Assembly: GCA_049603835.1 (NCBI GenBank)
Contig: JBMYSZ010000015.1
Span: 21,331-85,330, forward strand
Reading direction: 5' to 3'
Length of the DNA: 64,000 nucleotides
DNA from: Mangrovicoccus sp049603835
GTDB lineage: Bacteria; Pseudomonadota; Alphaproteobacteria; Rhodobacterales; Rhodobacteraceae
Part shown: positions 54,141-63,681 of the stretch, one piece after another
Position numbering within the stretch: the stretch's first letter is position 1
Layout of the letters: every line of letters begins with the position of its first letter
Notes under the pieces: model-generated
What the model was told of the DNA's origin: nothing
The model's database searches: none
What the model saw: the letters and a program-made list of their open reading frames with translations, nothing else
Position numbers and translations under genes: made by a program

Positions 54141-54303
54141 TCGGGCTATCTGGGATCTCGATGGTTTTCTTGTGCATAGCGGGGCTCGGGGATTGGCCGC
54201 AAGCATTAGGGGGCGCTGATAGCCGTAACGTGATGCGCGGCAGCGCGCCGGTGCCTGCGTCGGGGCTGGGCGGCGCCGGGTTTTTAGGCTAAACTCCTGG
54301 AAA

Positions 54304-55524
54304 ATGAGGCGATCAACGCTGATGAGCAGAGCTTTGAGTTTCCTGGCGGTTTTAAGCGCCCTGCTTTGCGCCCTGTCTGTTTTCGGGCTGGGGCCGGTTG
54401 CTGTGCGCCCGGCTTTTGCCGCCGAAGCCGCGATCATGGATGCGCCGCGATCTTATTGGAAGGCCCGCAGAGGTGGGTTGCAGCTGCGATTGCGGCTAAG
54501 CCATGGGGTGCCCTATCGCGTGGCCTTTTTGGAAAATCCGGTGCGTTTGGTACTGGAATTTGAGGCTTTGGATCTGCCAGACGCGCCGAAAACCCCGAAA
54601 CCGGCCAAAGGCATAACCGAGCAGCGGCTTTATGATTTGGTGCCTGGGGTGACGCGGCTAGAGGCGGAGCTAAGTGATCCGATGGTGCTGCAAAGCGCGG
54701 GTCTGCGCCTGGGTCCCGATGGCCAGGGGGCCGAGCTGGACCTTGCCCTTGTGCCCTCCGATGCGGTGGGTTTTGCAGTTGCGGTGGCCAATTCGCCGGA
54801 TCTGACCCATGCCATTCTGGACCAGCCGCGCGGCGCAGGGGCGCATGAAAAGCTGCATATTGTGCTCGATCCCGGCCATGGGGGGCTTGATAGCGGCGCC
54901 GAGCATGGCGGCATCCGCGAAGCGGATCTGGTGTTGGAATTCGCCCAAGAGCTGCAACAGCTTTTGCGCGATACCACAGATTTTGAGGTCTCTCTGACCC
55001 GCGAGGATGATAGCTTTGTGTCCCTGCGTGACCGGATGAGCATCGCCCGAAAGGCCGAGGCGGATTTGATGATTTCGCTGCATGCGGACGCGGTCACAGT
55101 GGGCACAGCCACCGGGGCGACTGTGCATGTCTTGGGCGAAAAGGACCAAGCCCGCGCCTCAAGCTATCTAACCGCAAGAATGGCGCGGGATGATTTGGTG
55201 CAAGGCGCGGATCTTCGCCAGACCGAAGACGCGGTTGCGGCGGCTTTGATGGATTTGGCCCGCTCGGATGCGGCACCCAAAAGCCGCGATTTCGCCGCTG
55301 CCCTGCTTTATTCGCTGCGCGAGTTAGAGCTGCCGCTTTACAAAAAACCGCTCAAACAGGCGAATTTCGTGGTGTTGCGGGCGCCAGATATGGCCTCCGT
55401 CCTGTTTGAACTGGGATTTCTGTCTAACCCGGAGGATCGAGCGCGGCTGGTGGACCCGGCCTTTCGCCATGATCTGGCCTTGGCGGTGCGGGCGGCTCTT
55501 TTGCAATGGAACTCGCAGGGCTGA
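54304..55524 (+). CDS. amiC: N-acetylmuramoyl-L-alanine amidase
   Basis: This 406-residue periplasmic zinc amidase cleaves the bond between MurNAc and the peptide stem at division. After a signal peptide (LSFLAVLSALLCALSVFG) comes an AMIN-type domain (about 50-155) and the Amidase_3 domain from about 185: LDPGHGGLDSG with the zinc His192, GIREADLVLEFA with the zinc Glu, ISLHAD, and VLFELGFLSNPED with the catalytic Glu. The symbol follows the E. coli family member. It precedes mrcA by about 180 bases. Confidence 0.9.
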   Translation: MRRSTLMSRALSFLAVLSALLCALSVFGLGPVAVRPAFAAEAAIMDAPRSYWKARRGGLQLRLRLSHGVPYRVAFLENPVRLVLEFEALDLPDAPKTPKPAKGITEQRLYDLVPGVTRLEAELSDPMVLQSAGLRLGPDGQGAELDLALVPSDAVGFAVAVANSPDLTHAILDQPRGAGAHEKLHIVLDPGHGGLDSGAEHGGIREADLVLEFAQELQQLLRDTTDFEVSLTREDDSFVSLRDRMSIARKAEADLMISLHADAVTVGTATGATVHVLGEKDQARASSYLTARMARDDLVQGADLRQTEDAVAAALMDLARSDAAPKSRDFAAALLYSLRELELPLYKKPLKQANFVVLRAPDMASVLFELGFLSNPEDRARLVDPAFRHDLALAVRAALLQWNSQG

Positions 55525-55706
55525 CCAAGCGTTGCCAATTTGTGATTTTGACCGCGTTAAGGCTTCGGTCTATAGACTGGGGATTGCCTCAGAGCGTGTC
55601 AAAACCTAGGTGACGCGCGAACCAGCTGCCCGGCCCTTGCCGATGGCGAAACCAGATTTCTCGTGTTTTGGGATTGTCCCGAAATACGCTAAACAGTGAG
55701 TAAGCG

Positions 55707-58253
55707 ATGATCCGCGCTTTTGCGAGCCTCTTTGGCTCTGTCTTCAGCTTCTTTACCGCCGGCGCCGTTTTCGGCGTGCTGGTGCTGGGGGCCATCTTTT
55801 ACATGTATGGCCGCGATTTGCCTAATCACGAGCAATTGGCCACTTACGCACCGCCGACTATCAGTCGGGTCTATTCCGGCGAAGGCGAGCTGATCGATGA
55901 ATTCGCCGAAGAGCGACGGCTTTTCGCGCCATCCAGCGAAATCCCGGAACTGGTGAAACAGGCCTTTATTTCCGCCGAGGATAAAAACTTTTACAGCCAC
56001 AAAGGCTATGACCCGCTGGGCATCGCAAAGGCGGTGGTCGATGCGGCCCAAGGCGCGCGGTTGCGCGGGGCCTCGACCATTACTCAGCAGGTGATGAAGA
56101 ACTTTTTGCTAAGCTCGGATCGCTCGGCGGAGCGCAAAATCAAAGAGCTGATCTTGGCCGCGCGGCTAGAGGAAACCCTAAGCAAAGAGCAGATCCTAGA
56201 GCTCTATTTGAACGAGATTTATCTAGGCCAAAACAGCTATGGGGTCGCCGCCGCCGCGCAGACTTATTTCAACAAAAAACTGTCGGATCTGAATGCCGAA
56301 GAGGCGGCTTATCTTGCCGCGCTGCCGAAAGCACCGTCTTCGCTGCATCCGGTGCGGGCCTATGATCGGGCGATGGATCGGCGAAATTTCGTGCTGCGCG
56401 AGATGCATGAAAATGGCTATCTGGCCCAGGCAGCCTATCAAGAGGCGCGGGCCGAACCGCTGCTGACCGTGCAAAATGGCGATATCGAAAGCTTCCGCCG
56501 GTCTTTGCCGCCGCGCGGCTATTTCACCGATGAGGTGCGCCGCCAGCTGAGCCAAGATTTCGGCGAGACGGAGTTCTTTACCGGTGGCCTGAGCATCCGC
56601 TCGACTTTTAACCCGGAAATGCAGGATCATGCGGCGCGGGCTTTGCGCAATGGGTTGGAAAAATACGATCGCCGCCACGGGATTTGGCGCGGGACCGAAG
56701 CGACTGTGCCGACCGAAGTCCTGGGCGATGACGCCGCGTGGCGCGAGGCTTTGGCCGCAATCCCGACCCAAGATGCGCCGCGCGATATCGAAGGCTGGTA
56801 TCCGGCGGTGGTCCTGTCTGTGTCTGGCGACAAGGCTCAGCTCGGCATCGAGGGCTTGCCGCGCGACCCCGAAACCCAATTCATCCCGACCCGCGATGTG
56901 ACCTGGGCCCGTAAACCAGGCGGCCGCAAAGCGCGCAGCCCTGGCGATTTGCTGGCACCTGGCGAGGTGGTCTTGGTCAAGCAAGTGCTAAAAGACGGCG
57001 AATTCGACTACTGGTCCCTGCGTCAGATCCCGCTTTTGGAAGGCGCTTTCATGGCCATGGACGTCAATACCGGCCGGGTCATCGCGATGCAGGGCGGGTT
57101 TTCCTATCAGCATTCGGTGTTTAACCGCACCACCCAAGCGACGCGGCAGCCGGGCTCTTCGTTTAAGCCCTTTGTCTATGCCTCGGCGCTGGATAATGGC
57201 TATACCCCCGCCACCATCGTCGTGGATGCGCCGGTGGAAATCGCGGCAGGCGATGGAACGATCTGGCGCCCCAAAAATGCCAGCAACAAATTCTATGGCC
57301 CCACGCCGCTGCGCACAGGGATCGAACGCTCGCGGAACTTGATGACGGTGCGTCTGGCCAATGCGGTCGGAATGGATATCGTCGCCAATTACGCGGAACG
57401 TTTTGGGGTTTATGATGATATGGCCACCCATTTGGCCAATGCTCTGGGCTCTGAGGAAACCACCTTGTTCCGAATGGTGTCGGCCTATGCCATGTTTGCC
57501 AATGGCGGCGAGCGGGTGGAACCGACCCTGGTGGACCGGGTGCAAAACCGTTTTGGCGATACGATCTACCGCCATGATCAGCGCGATTGTGTCGATTGTG
57601 AGGCATTTCGCCTGCCAGAGGGGCAATCGCCCAGAATTCTGTCCAATCGCGAGCGGGTGATGGACCCGATCACCGCTTATCAGCTGACCTCTATGATGCG
57701 CGGCGTGGTCGAGCGGGGCACAGCGGCGCGAACAGTTAACCTGGATGTGCCCATTGCGGGCAAAACCGGCACCACTAATGACGCCAAAGATGTGTGGTTT
57801 GTTGGCTTTTCCTCAAATATCGTCGCGGGATGTTTCATGGGTTATGACCAGCCGCGCACAATGGGGCGGGGCGCCTCGGGCGGTGGCATGTGCGGCCCGG
57901 TCTTCAATGAATTCATGCAAGAAGCGATCAAAGTCTATGGCGGCGGCGAATTCCGCGTCCCGCCGGGGGGGCGTTTCATCAAAATCGACCGGATCTCTGG
58001 TCAACGGCTGCCCTCCAATGCCACGGGCGCGAGCGTGGTCAGTGAATATTTCCGTGTGATCGATGGAATGGAGCCGATCTTTGGCCTGGCCGCGACGGTG
58101 GATGGCGGCTTTACCATGGGGGGCGGGCTATCGCTTTATTCCCGTGATGAGGCGTTGCAAGGCACTCAGGATGTGGTGACGTCCACTGGCGAGGTTAAAA
58201 AGATCCCGAAAAAGGCAAGTTTCGGTTCTTTGTCTTCTGGTGGCTTGTACTGA
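55707..58253 (+). CDS. mrcA: Penicillin-binding protein 1A
   Basis: This bifunctional peptidoglycan synthase has 848 residues and an N-terminal membrane anchor (about 10-33). The GT51 glycosyltransferase domain includes the catalytic-glutamate motif SAEDKNFYSHKGYD and RGASTITQQVMKNF. The OB-like insert lies in the middle. The transpeptidase domain has the SxxK serine at about Ser484 (QPGSSFKPF) and KTGTT at about 686-690. It is preceded by the amidase gene, so synthesis and hydrolysis functions are grouped. Confidence 0.96.
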   Translation: MIRAFASLFGSVFSFFTAGAVFGVLVLGAIFYMYGRDLPNHEQLATYAPPTISRVYSGEGELIDEFAEERRLFAPSSEIPELVKQAFISAEDKNFYSHKGYDPLGIAKAVVDAAQGARLRGASTITQQVMKNFLLSSDRSAERKIKELILAARLEETLSKEQILELYLNEIYLGQNSYGVAAAAQTYFNKKLSDLNAEEAAYLAALPKAPSSLHPVRAYDRAMDRRNFVLREMHENGYLAQAAYQEARAEPLLTVQNGDIESFRRSLPPRGYFTDEVRRQLSQDFGETEFFTGGLSIRSTFNPEMQDHAARALRNGLEKYDRRHGIWRGTEATVPTEVLGDDAAWREALAAIPTQDAPRDIEGWYPAVVLSVSGDKAQLGIEGLPRDPETQFIPTRDVTWARKPGGRKARSPGDLLAPGEVVLVKQVLKDGEFDYWSLRQIPLLEGAFMAMDVNTGRVIAMQGGFSYQHSVFNRTTQATRQPGSSFKPFVYASALDNGYTPATIVVDAPVEIAAGDGTIWRPKNASNKFYGPTPLRTGIERSRNLMTVRLANAVGMDIVANYAERFGVYDDMATHLANALGSEETTLFRMVSAYAMFANGGERVEPTLVDRVQNRFGDTIYRHDQRDCVDCEAFRLPEGQSPRILSNRERVMDPITAYQLTSMMRGVVERGTAARTVNLDVPIAGKTGTTNDAKDVWFVGFSSNIVAGCFMGYDQPRTMGRGASGGGMCGPVFNEFMQEAIKVYGGGEFRVPPGGRFIKIDRISGQRLPSNATGASVVSEYFRVIDGMEPIFGLAATVDGGFTMGGGLSLYSRDEALQGTQDVVTSTGEVKKIPKKASFGSLSSGGLY

Positions 58254-58338
58254 TGTGAAAACTGCGCAAGGCTGGTCATCAATAGCTTACCAGTTTTGCG
58301 ATAGTTTCCCAGGCACGTATTTTCCACAAGGACTCGCT

Positions 58339-58533
58339 ATGACTGCCCCATTTGATCTAAAGCCCGGAACTGAATTCACCTGCCCCCATTGCGAGGCGCG
58401 CTATGTGGTTTCAGTAACGCCGCTGGCGGATCAGGATCGAGACTCCGTCAATTGTCTGTGCTGCGCGCGGGTCATGCGGGAATGGCAGGACAAGGTTAGC
58501 CCGACATTTACGCTGCTTGATCAGGGGCATTAG
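58339..58533 (+). CDS. Small zinc-ribbon-like protein
   Basis: The start at 58339 follows CAAGGA. The 64 residues contain two cysteine clusters, FTCPHCEARY and VNCLCCARVM, spaced about 30 residues apart, as in a zinc ribbon. It lies between mrcA and prfB in the same orientation. No named family; a DNA- or RNA-binding or redox role is possible. Confidence 0.7.
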   Translation: MTAPFDLKPGTEFTCPHCEARYVVSVTPLADQDRDSVNCLCCARVMREWQDKVSPTFTLLDQGH

Positions 58534-58641
58534 CGCGGGTCTTTCACGGCGGCCTAAAGCGCGAAATCTCCGGTTTGGGTCGTTGCGTCTGGCGGCGGGC
58601 CAAGATATGGACTTCTTTGCTGATCTTTGACCGGACCTGTT

Positions 58642-59769
58642 ATGCGCGCTGAAATCCAAAATATCGTCACCGAAATTGAAAAATCTCTCGCCCTTTTGGC
58701 GCAGCGAATGGATTATGAAACCGCGCCGCATCGGTTGGAAGAATTCAATGCGATGACCGAGGATCCAGAGCTGTGGAATGATCCGGCCCGCGCCCAGAAA
58801 CTTATGCGCGAGCGGCAGACTTTGTTGGATGCGGTCCAAAGCTATGAGGGGCTGCGCCAGGATCTGGCCGATAATATTGAGCTGATCGAAATGGGCGAGA
58901 TGGAGGATGATGACGAAATCATCGCCGAGGCAGAGGCCACCATCAAATCGCTCAAAGGCATCGCCGCTCAAAAAGAGATCGAGGCTCTGCTAGATGGCGA
59001 GGCCGATGCGAATGACACATTCCTAGAGATCAATTCCGGCGCTGGCGGCACGGAAAGCTGCGATTGGGCCTCGATGTTGGCGCGCATGTATGTGCGTTGG
59101 GCCGAGAAGCAGGGCTATCAAGTCGAGCTGCAATCGGAAAGCGCCGGGGAAGAGGCGGGGATCAAATCCGCCGCTTACAAGATTTCGGGCCATAATGCCT
59201 ATGGTTGGCTAAAGGGCGAAAGCGGCGTGCATCGCTTGGTGCGGATTTCGCCTTATGACAGCGCGGCGCGGCGGCATACGTCCTTTAGCTCGGTTTGGGT
59301 TTATCCGGTGGTGGATGATAATATCGAGATCGAGGTCAATCCGGCCGATATTCGGATCGATACTTATCGTTCCTCAGGGGCAGGTGGACAGCATGTGAAC
59401 ACCACCGACTCTGCGGTGCGGATTACCCATATCCCCACCGGGATCGTTGTGACCAGCTCGGAAAAGTCTCAGCACCAAAACCGCGATATTGCCATGAAAG
59501 CCTTGAAGTCCCGGCTCTATCAACAAGAGCTGGACCGCCGGAATGCCGCGATCAATGAGGCGCATGAGAATAAAGGCGATGCAGGCTGGGGCAACCAGAT
59601 CCGCTCTTACGTGCTTCAGCCCTATCAGATGGTCAAAGATCTGCGCACAAATGTGGAAACCTCTGATACCCAAGGGGTGTTAGACGGCGATCTGAATAAA
59701 TTCATGGCTGCAACTTTGGCCCAAGATGTGGCTGGTAAATCGCGGAGCGAGGCCCGCGCCGAAGATTAA
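58642..59769 (+). CDS. prfB: Peptide chain release factor 2
   Basis: RF2 ends translation at UGA and UAA. The start at 58642 (MRAEIQNIVTEIEKS) gives 375 residues in one uninterrupted frame, so the programmed frameshift known from E. coli prfB is absent. The catalytic GGQ is at 248-250. The stop-codon recognition loop reads Ser203-Pro204-Tyr205 in place of the textbook SPF; I believe SPY is usual in alphaproteobacteria. The protein is otherwise complete. Confidence 0.97.
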   Translation: MRAEIQNIVTEIEKSLALLAQRMDYETAPHRLEEFNAMTEDPELWNDPARAQKLMRERQTLLDAVQSYEGLRQDLADNIELIEMGEMEDDDEIIAEAEATIKSLKGIAAQKEIEALLDGEADANDTFLEINSGAGGTESCDWASMLARMYVRWAEKQGYQVELQSESAGEEAGIKSAAYKISGHNAYGWLKGESGVHRLVRISPYDSAARRHTSFSSVWVYPVVDDNIEIEVNPADIRIDTYRSSGAGGQHVNTTDSAVRITHIPTGIVVTSSEKSQHQNRDIAMKALKSRLYQQELDRRNAAINEAHENKGDAGWGNQIRSYVLQPYQMVKDLRTNVETSDTQGVLDGDLNKFMAATLAQDVAGKSRSEARAED

Positions 59770-59896
59770 TGCGCTTAATTTTCTAAAAAACGCATTATCT
59801 TCTGCGGATACCTTTGACAAAACCCTCTGGGCTGCGGCATTTTTTCCTCAGGCTTGCGCGAGCAAAACGCGCAACTGGTAGGAGGAGTCCAGAAAA

Positions 59897-60691
59897 ATGC
59901 CGTCATTTACTGAAACCACCGATCTTAATGCGCCCGCCGCTAGCCCGGCACCGGTGATTAAGCCCATAACTCAGGAAACCATTAAGGCCTGTCTGCACCA
60001 AGGCTTCGAAGATTTCAAAACAGCGCCCTCTTATGGCCTGTTCTTCGGGGCGGTCTATGCCATTGGTGGGCTGGTCTTGTATATTATCGCGCGTGGGCTG
60101 GGGATGAGCTTTATCGCGCTGCCCCTGGCTCTGATTTTCCCATTGATTGGGCCCTTTGTGGCCATCGGGCTTTACGAAGTCAGCCGCCGCTTACATGCGA
60201 AAGAAGAGCTGACCTGGCCCGCCGTGCTTGGAGTGCTCTTTAGCCAACGTCACCGTCAGCTGCCTTATATCGGCGCGATCATGGTGTTTATGGTGATGAT
60301 TTGGCTTGTGATCAGCCGCCTAACTTTCGCGGTTTTCCTGGGCAATAACAGCATCATCAATTTCTATAGCTCCATGGACACGATGTTGACCCTGGATGGT
60401 CTGACGATGATTTTGGTCAATATTGCGGTTGGGGCTTCGGTTGCGTTTCTGCTTTTTGCCATCACCGTGATCAGTATTCCCATGCTGATGGAGCGGGAAA
60501 TGGACTTCGTCACCGCCATGATCACCAGCTTTGAATTCGTGACCGAAAATCTGGTGCCGATGCTCACCTGGGGGGCGGCCGTTATTGGGCTGTTGTTGGT
60601 TGCGATGCTGCCCGCCTTTTTGGGGCTGATCGTGGTGCTGCCGGTGCTGGGCCATGCGACCTGGCATCTGTACCGCGCCGCTGTGGAATAA
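59897..60691 (+). CDS. DUF2189 membrane protein
   Basis: The 264-residue protein has five or six transmembrane helices. It matches DUF2189: KPITQETIKACLHQGFEDFKTAPSYGLFFGAVYAIGG, then the LIFPLIGPFVAIGLYEVSRRLHAKEE loop and the C-terminal GLIVVLPVLGHATWHLYRAAVE. GTAGGAGG precedes the ATG. The family is widespread in proteobacteria and is often found near respiratory genes, but its function is not established. It is a single gene with its own terminator. Confidence 0.82.
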   Translation: MPSFTETTDLNAPAASPAPVIKPITQETIKACLHQGFEDFKTAPSYGLFFGAVYAIGGLVLYIIARGLGMSFIALPLALIFPLIGPFVAIGLYEVSRRLHAKEELTWPAVLGVLFSQRHRQLPYIGAIMVFMVMIWLVISRLTFAVFLGNNSIINFYSSMDTMLTLDGLTMILVNIAVGASVAFLLFAITVISIPMLMEREMDFVTAMITSFEFVTENLVPMLTWGAAVIGLLLVAMLPAFLGLIVVLPVLGHATWHLYRAAVE

Positions 60692-60725
60692 GCCCGTCAT
60701 TCGGACATGGCTTGAACTTAGGATT

Positions 60726-60749
60726 GCAGCCCCTCGGGGCTGCTTTTTT
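60726..60749 (+). terminator. Terminator after the DUF2189 gene
   Basis: GCAGCCC (60726-60732) pairs with GGGCTGC (60737-60743), followed by six T residues. Confidence 0.85.
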
Positions 60750-60773
60750 CTTTAAGGGCATGTATTGCCCGCA

Positions 60774-60803
60774 AAGAAAAAACCCCACCAAAGGGCGGGG
60801 TTT
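60774..60803 (-). terminator. Terminator of the bactofilin/LytM operon
   Basis: On the complementary strand AAACCCCGCC (60803-60794) pairs with GGTGGGGTTT (60789-60780), and the T-run continues to 60775. Confidence 0.8.
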
Positions 60804-60826
60804 GACCTATTGGGATCAGACCTAAT

Positions 60827-61324
60827 TTAGGCTTGGGGTTTTGCCGGCGGTGCTTTTTTCGCGGCAGGGGCTGCGTTTAGCGGATCTTCCTGACGCTGCA
60901 CAGAGCCTTCGAAATGCGCGCCGGCTTCGATAGCGATGGTCTTGTGAATGATATCGCCTTCGACGCGAGCGGTCGAAGTCAGGCGCACTTTCAAACCGCG
61001 CAACCGGCCGATGACACGGCCATTCACCACAACATCATCCGCAACGATTTCGCCCGAAACAACCGCGCCTTCGCCGATGGTCAACAGATGGGCGCGAATA
61101 TCGCCTTCAACCTGGCCTTGGATTTGGATATCGCCAGCGGTCTGGATATTGCCTTTGATCTTAAGATCCGAACTCAGAACCGAGGCAGGCGGCTTCGGAG
61201 CAGCTTGCGGTGCCGTCGGAGTTGCCTGGGCGGTTTGCCCGGCCGGTTTTGCATCCGTGGCCCGTTTCTCAGGCTCGGTCGGGGATTTTTGGTTCGGTTC
61301 GTTGATCCGGCTCTTAGAAAACAT
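60827..61324 (-). CDS. Bactofilin (polymer-forming cytoskeletal protein)
   Basis: The 165-residue protein has a disordered, Pro/Ala/Lys-rich N-terminus (about 1-45). A beta-helical bactofilin core follows: VLSSDLKIKGNIQTAGDIQIQGQVEGDIRA, then VVSGEIVADDVVVNGRVIGRLRGLKVRL and ARVEGDIIHKTIAIEAGAHFEGSV. Bactofilins self-assemble into filaments and localise cell-wall enzymes. It overlaps the upstream LytM peptidase gene by 11 bases, a well-known pairing. Confidence 0.93.
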   Translation of the reverse strand: MFSKSRINEPNQKSPTEPEKRATDAKPAGQTAQATPTAPQAAPKPPASVLSSDLKIKGNIQTAGDIQIQGQVEGDIRAHLLTIGEGAVVSGEIVADDVVVNGRVIGRLRGLKVRLTSTARVEGDIIHKTIAIEAGAHFEGSVQRQEDPLNAAPAAKKAPPAKPQA

Positions 61325-62636
61325 TTCGCGCTGCCCTGATATAAGTCATGGGGTTAGTGGCTTTGCCGCCCACGCGAACTTCATAATGCAAATGGGTGCC
61401 CGTGGAGCGGCCAGAGCTTCCCATAGCACCGATAAGTTTTCCGCGCGAGACCTTTTGCCCTACTTTGACGTTTATCTTGGCCAAATGCGCATAGCGAGTC
61501 TCAATACCGAATTCATGCTTAATTTTCACCAAACGGCCATAGCCAGACTGCCAACCGGCGAAAACAACCACCCCATCAGCGGTGGCTTTGACGGCTGTGC
61601 CATAGGCACCAGCCCAATCGACCCCCGCATGCAGGCGTGAACCGCCCCGGATTGGGTCGCGACGATAGCCAAAGCCCGAGGTCCGGCGCACGCTAGAATC
61701 CACCGGCAGCGCCACGGGCAGGGCGTCCACCGCCATGCGATAGAGGTTCAGCTCTTCCATATGGGCCAGGATATTATTGGCGCGTTGGGTATCTGGATGC
61801 TGCTCGCCTTTGGTGGAAATTGAGATTGGCGTCAGCGGACCACCTTGGCCATCATAGCGGCTGCGCATGGCATTGATCAGACTATCGCTGCTCATACCGA
61901 CCTGGCGGAAAACATTATCCAGCGGCGCCATAGTGACCGAAACGGCTTTTTCCAGCTTGCCGAATAGGTGGTCATTACGGATCGTGGTTTCATAAGCCTG
62001 GCGCTCTAGCTCAGCGATTTGGCCTTCCGCTTCGCTGAGATCCGCGCTCAGCGCGTCACGTTCCTCGGTCACATCGCTCAGCGTGCGGGTGACCATTTGC
62101 AATGTCCCGCTATTGCCCATAACCGGCCCGGTCAGCTGGCCTGCGGAGCCTTCAGAGCCCTCCAGAGATGCCAAGCGCGTTTCCGCCGCGGCACGAGAGC
62201 GATTAGCGCTGTCCAACAAATCCCGCAGCGCGGCGGCTTCTTGCGCATGTTCCGTTGCGCGCAGCTCCGCCTCAAACACCCGGTCTTGTAGACGCGCGAG
62301 CTCTGCCATCGCATCGCCATAACCGGTCTGAGCGGCAGCCATCTCCATGCTGCGCTGATCCCGGTCTTCGGCCAAAGCCTTAATCCGCTCCAGATACACC
62401 TGCTCTGTAACCGGCGCTTCTGTGATTTCGGATTTAGCGAAATGCTGGCTGATCGCGATGCCGGTCCCTGCGATGGCCCAAGCAACCAGTCCTGTCAAAA
62501 CGGCCAAAGCCAAGATCTGATCCCTAGGGCGAATACGCACAAACCGAGTCGTGTCGCCGGATTTCAGAAAGATTTGTTTTTCACCAAACACATCCAGACC
62601 TTTTTTGGTCTGGTGACCGAATACGCCGGCATGCAT
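61314..62636 (-). CDS. M23 (LytM) family peptidoglycan peptidase
   Basis: The 440-residue protein has a cytoplasmic N-terminus, one transmembrane helix (about 42-64), a periplasmic coiled coil (about 80-215) and a C-terminal M23 domain (about 320-430). Zinc ligands are seen in SRLHAGVDWAG and in GTHLHYEVRVGG. It cleaves cross-links or activates amidases. Gene overlap with the bactofilin gene indicates that the two act together in placing hydrolysis during growth or shape control. The 160-base region upstream (62637-62796) shows no clear gene. Confidence 0.92.
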   Translation of the reverse strand: MHAGVFGHQTKKGLDVFGEKQIFLKSGDTTRFVRIRPRDQILALAVLTGLVAWAIAGTGIAISQHFAKSEITEAPVTEQVYLERIKALAEDRDQRSMEMAAAQTGYGDAMAELARLQDRVFEAELRATEHAQEAAALRDLLDSANRSRAAAETRLASLEGSEGSAGQLTGPVMGNSGTLQMVTRTLSDVTEERDALSADLSEAEGQIAELERQAYETTIRNDHLFGKLEKAVSVTMAPLDNVFRQVGMSSDSLINAMRSRYDGQGGPLTPISISTKGEQHPDTQRANNILAHMEELNLYRMAVDALPVALPVDSSVRRTSGFGYRRDPIRGGSRLHAGVDWAGAYGTAVKATADGVVVFAGWQSGYGRLVKIKHEFGIETRYAHLAKINVKVGQKVSRGKLIGAMGSSGRSTGTHLHYEVRVGGKATNPMTYIRAARNVF

Positions 62637-62796
62637 CCTGTTTACGTCCCCCGCCTCGTGGTCGGCTTATTACGACTTGACCACGTACTGCCTTTCACAG
62701 GGCGATAATGACAATTGTGAAACCTGGCAAGTTTTTGCTGGGGCGGTGGCGAAAACCTGCCGAATCGAATTGGACGGGTTGGCGAAAATCCGCCTA

Positions 62797-63660
62797 TCAA
62801 TGGTTGTTTTCCACCAATGGCCAATAAAAATCCGGCGGCAATCCGGCCTCTGCGCGTTTCTCTTCGTTGAACGGCGGCTTAAGCGAACTATGAAAGTATT
62901 TTTTCACAAGCTGGTGGAAAACCTCTTTGGGATCTTGGTTAAAACGGCCACACAGGAAATTGAACCACTTTGATCCATAGGCCACATGGCCCACTTCTTC
63001 CGCGTATATTGTTTCGAGTGCGGAAACGGCTTGATTAAGTTTCGCCGTCTTAAAGACGTCAATCATGCCGGGTGTGACATCAAGACCGCGCGCTTCCAAG
63101 ACCATGGGCACCACCGCTAATCTGCCTAAAATATCATCGATTGTATCTTCGGCGGCGCGCCACATTCCGGCATGAGCGGGCAAAGCGCCGTAAAAACTGC
63201 CCAGCGATTCGAGGCAATCGCAGATCAGGTTGAAATGCTTGGCCTCTTCATCGCCGGATTTCACCCAGTCATCATAAAAGCCCAAAGGCAGCTCTATATC
63301 CGGAAAACGGGCGAGGATATCCCAATGCAGATCGACTGCGTTTAATTCGATATGTGCCACCGCATGGAGCAAAGCAATTCGCCCCTGAGGGCTTCCTGGC
63401 CGGCGTCTTGGTACATCGCGCGGTGACAAAAGCTCTGGTTTCTCGGGGCGGGCTGGACGCAAGGGAATTTCACATTTGCCAATTGGCATGGGAGTGCCGC
63501 TTGCGCGTTTTTGAAACCATTCAGCCGCAAAGGCCCGCGCCTTGGCGGTTTTTAGCCTTCCGTCAGCGGTTGTCAGCACCTCTGCGGCGCAGTCCGCCAG
63601 GCTTGCTGGGATCGGGCCGGTATAAGGCCCGATTTGAGGATGCGGCGAACTACCAGACAT
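62797..63660 (-). CDS. DUF455 ferritin-like protein
   Basis: The 287-residue protein has a ferritin-like helical core with candidate di-iron ligands: HAVAHIELNAVDL, GDEEAKHF, LEARGLDVTP and EEVGHVAYG, where Glu and His are spaced as in E-x6-Y and E-x2-H type carboxylate sites. This is the DUF455 (COG2833) family, whose reaction is unknown; some members occur next to tRNA- or fatty-acid-modifying enzymes. AAGGA precedes the ATG. It lies 21 bases after the peroxiredoxin gene, so the two may form an oxidative-stress unit. Confidence 0.85.
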   Translation of the reverse strand: MSGSSPHPQIGPYTGPIPASLADCAAEVLTTADGRLKTAKARAFAAEWFQKRASGTPMPIGKCEIPLRPARPEKPELLSPRDVPRRRPGSPQGRIALLHAVAHIELNAVDLHWDILARFPDIELPLGFYDDWVKSGDEEAKHFNLICDCLESLGSFYGALPAHAGMWRAAEDTIDDILGRLAVVPMVLEARGLDVTPGMIDVFKTAKLNQAVSALETIYAEEVGHVAYGSKWFNFLCGRFNQDPKEVFHQLVKKYFHSSLKPPFNEEKRAEAGLPPDFYWPLVENNH

Positions 63661-63681
63661 TTCTTTGATCTTCCTTAACGC

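Noticed and set aside
54141..54437. 99-residue N-terminal extension of the M48 protease
   Set aside because: It precedes a clear signal peptide and overlaps the promoter and start of the divergent amidase gene.
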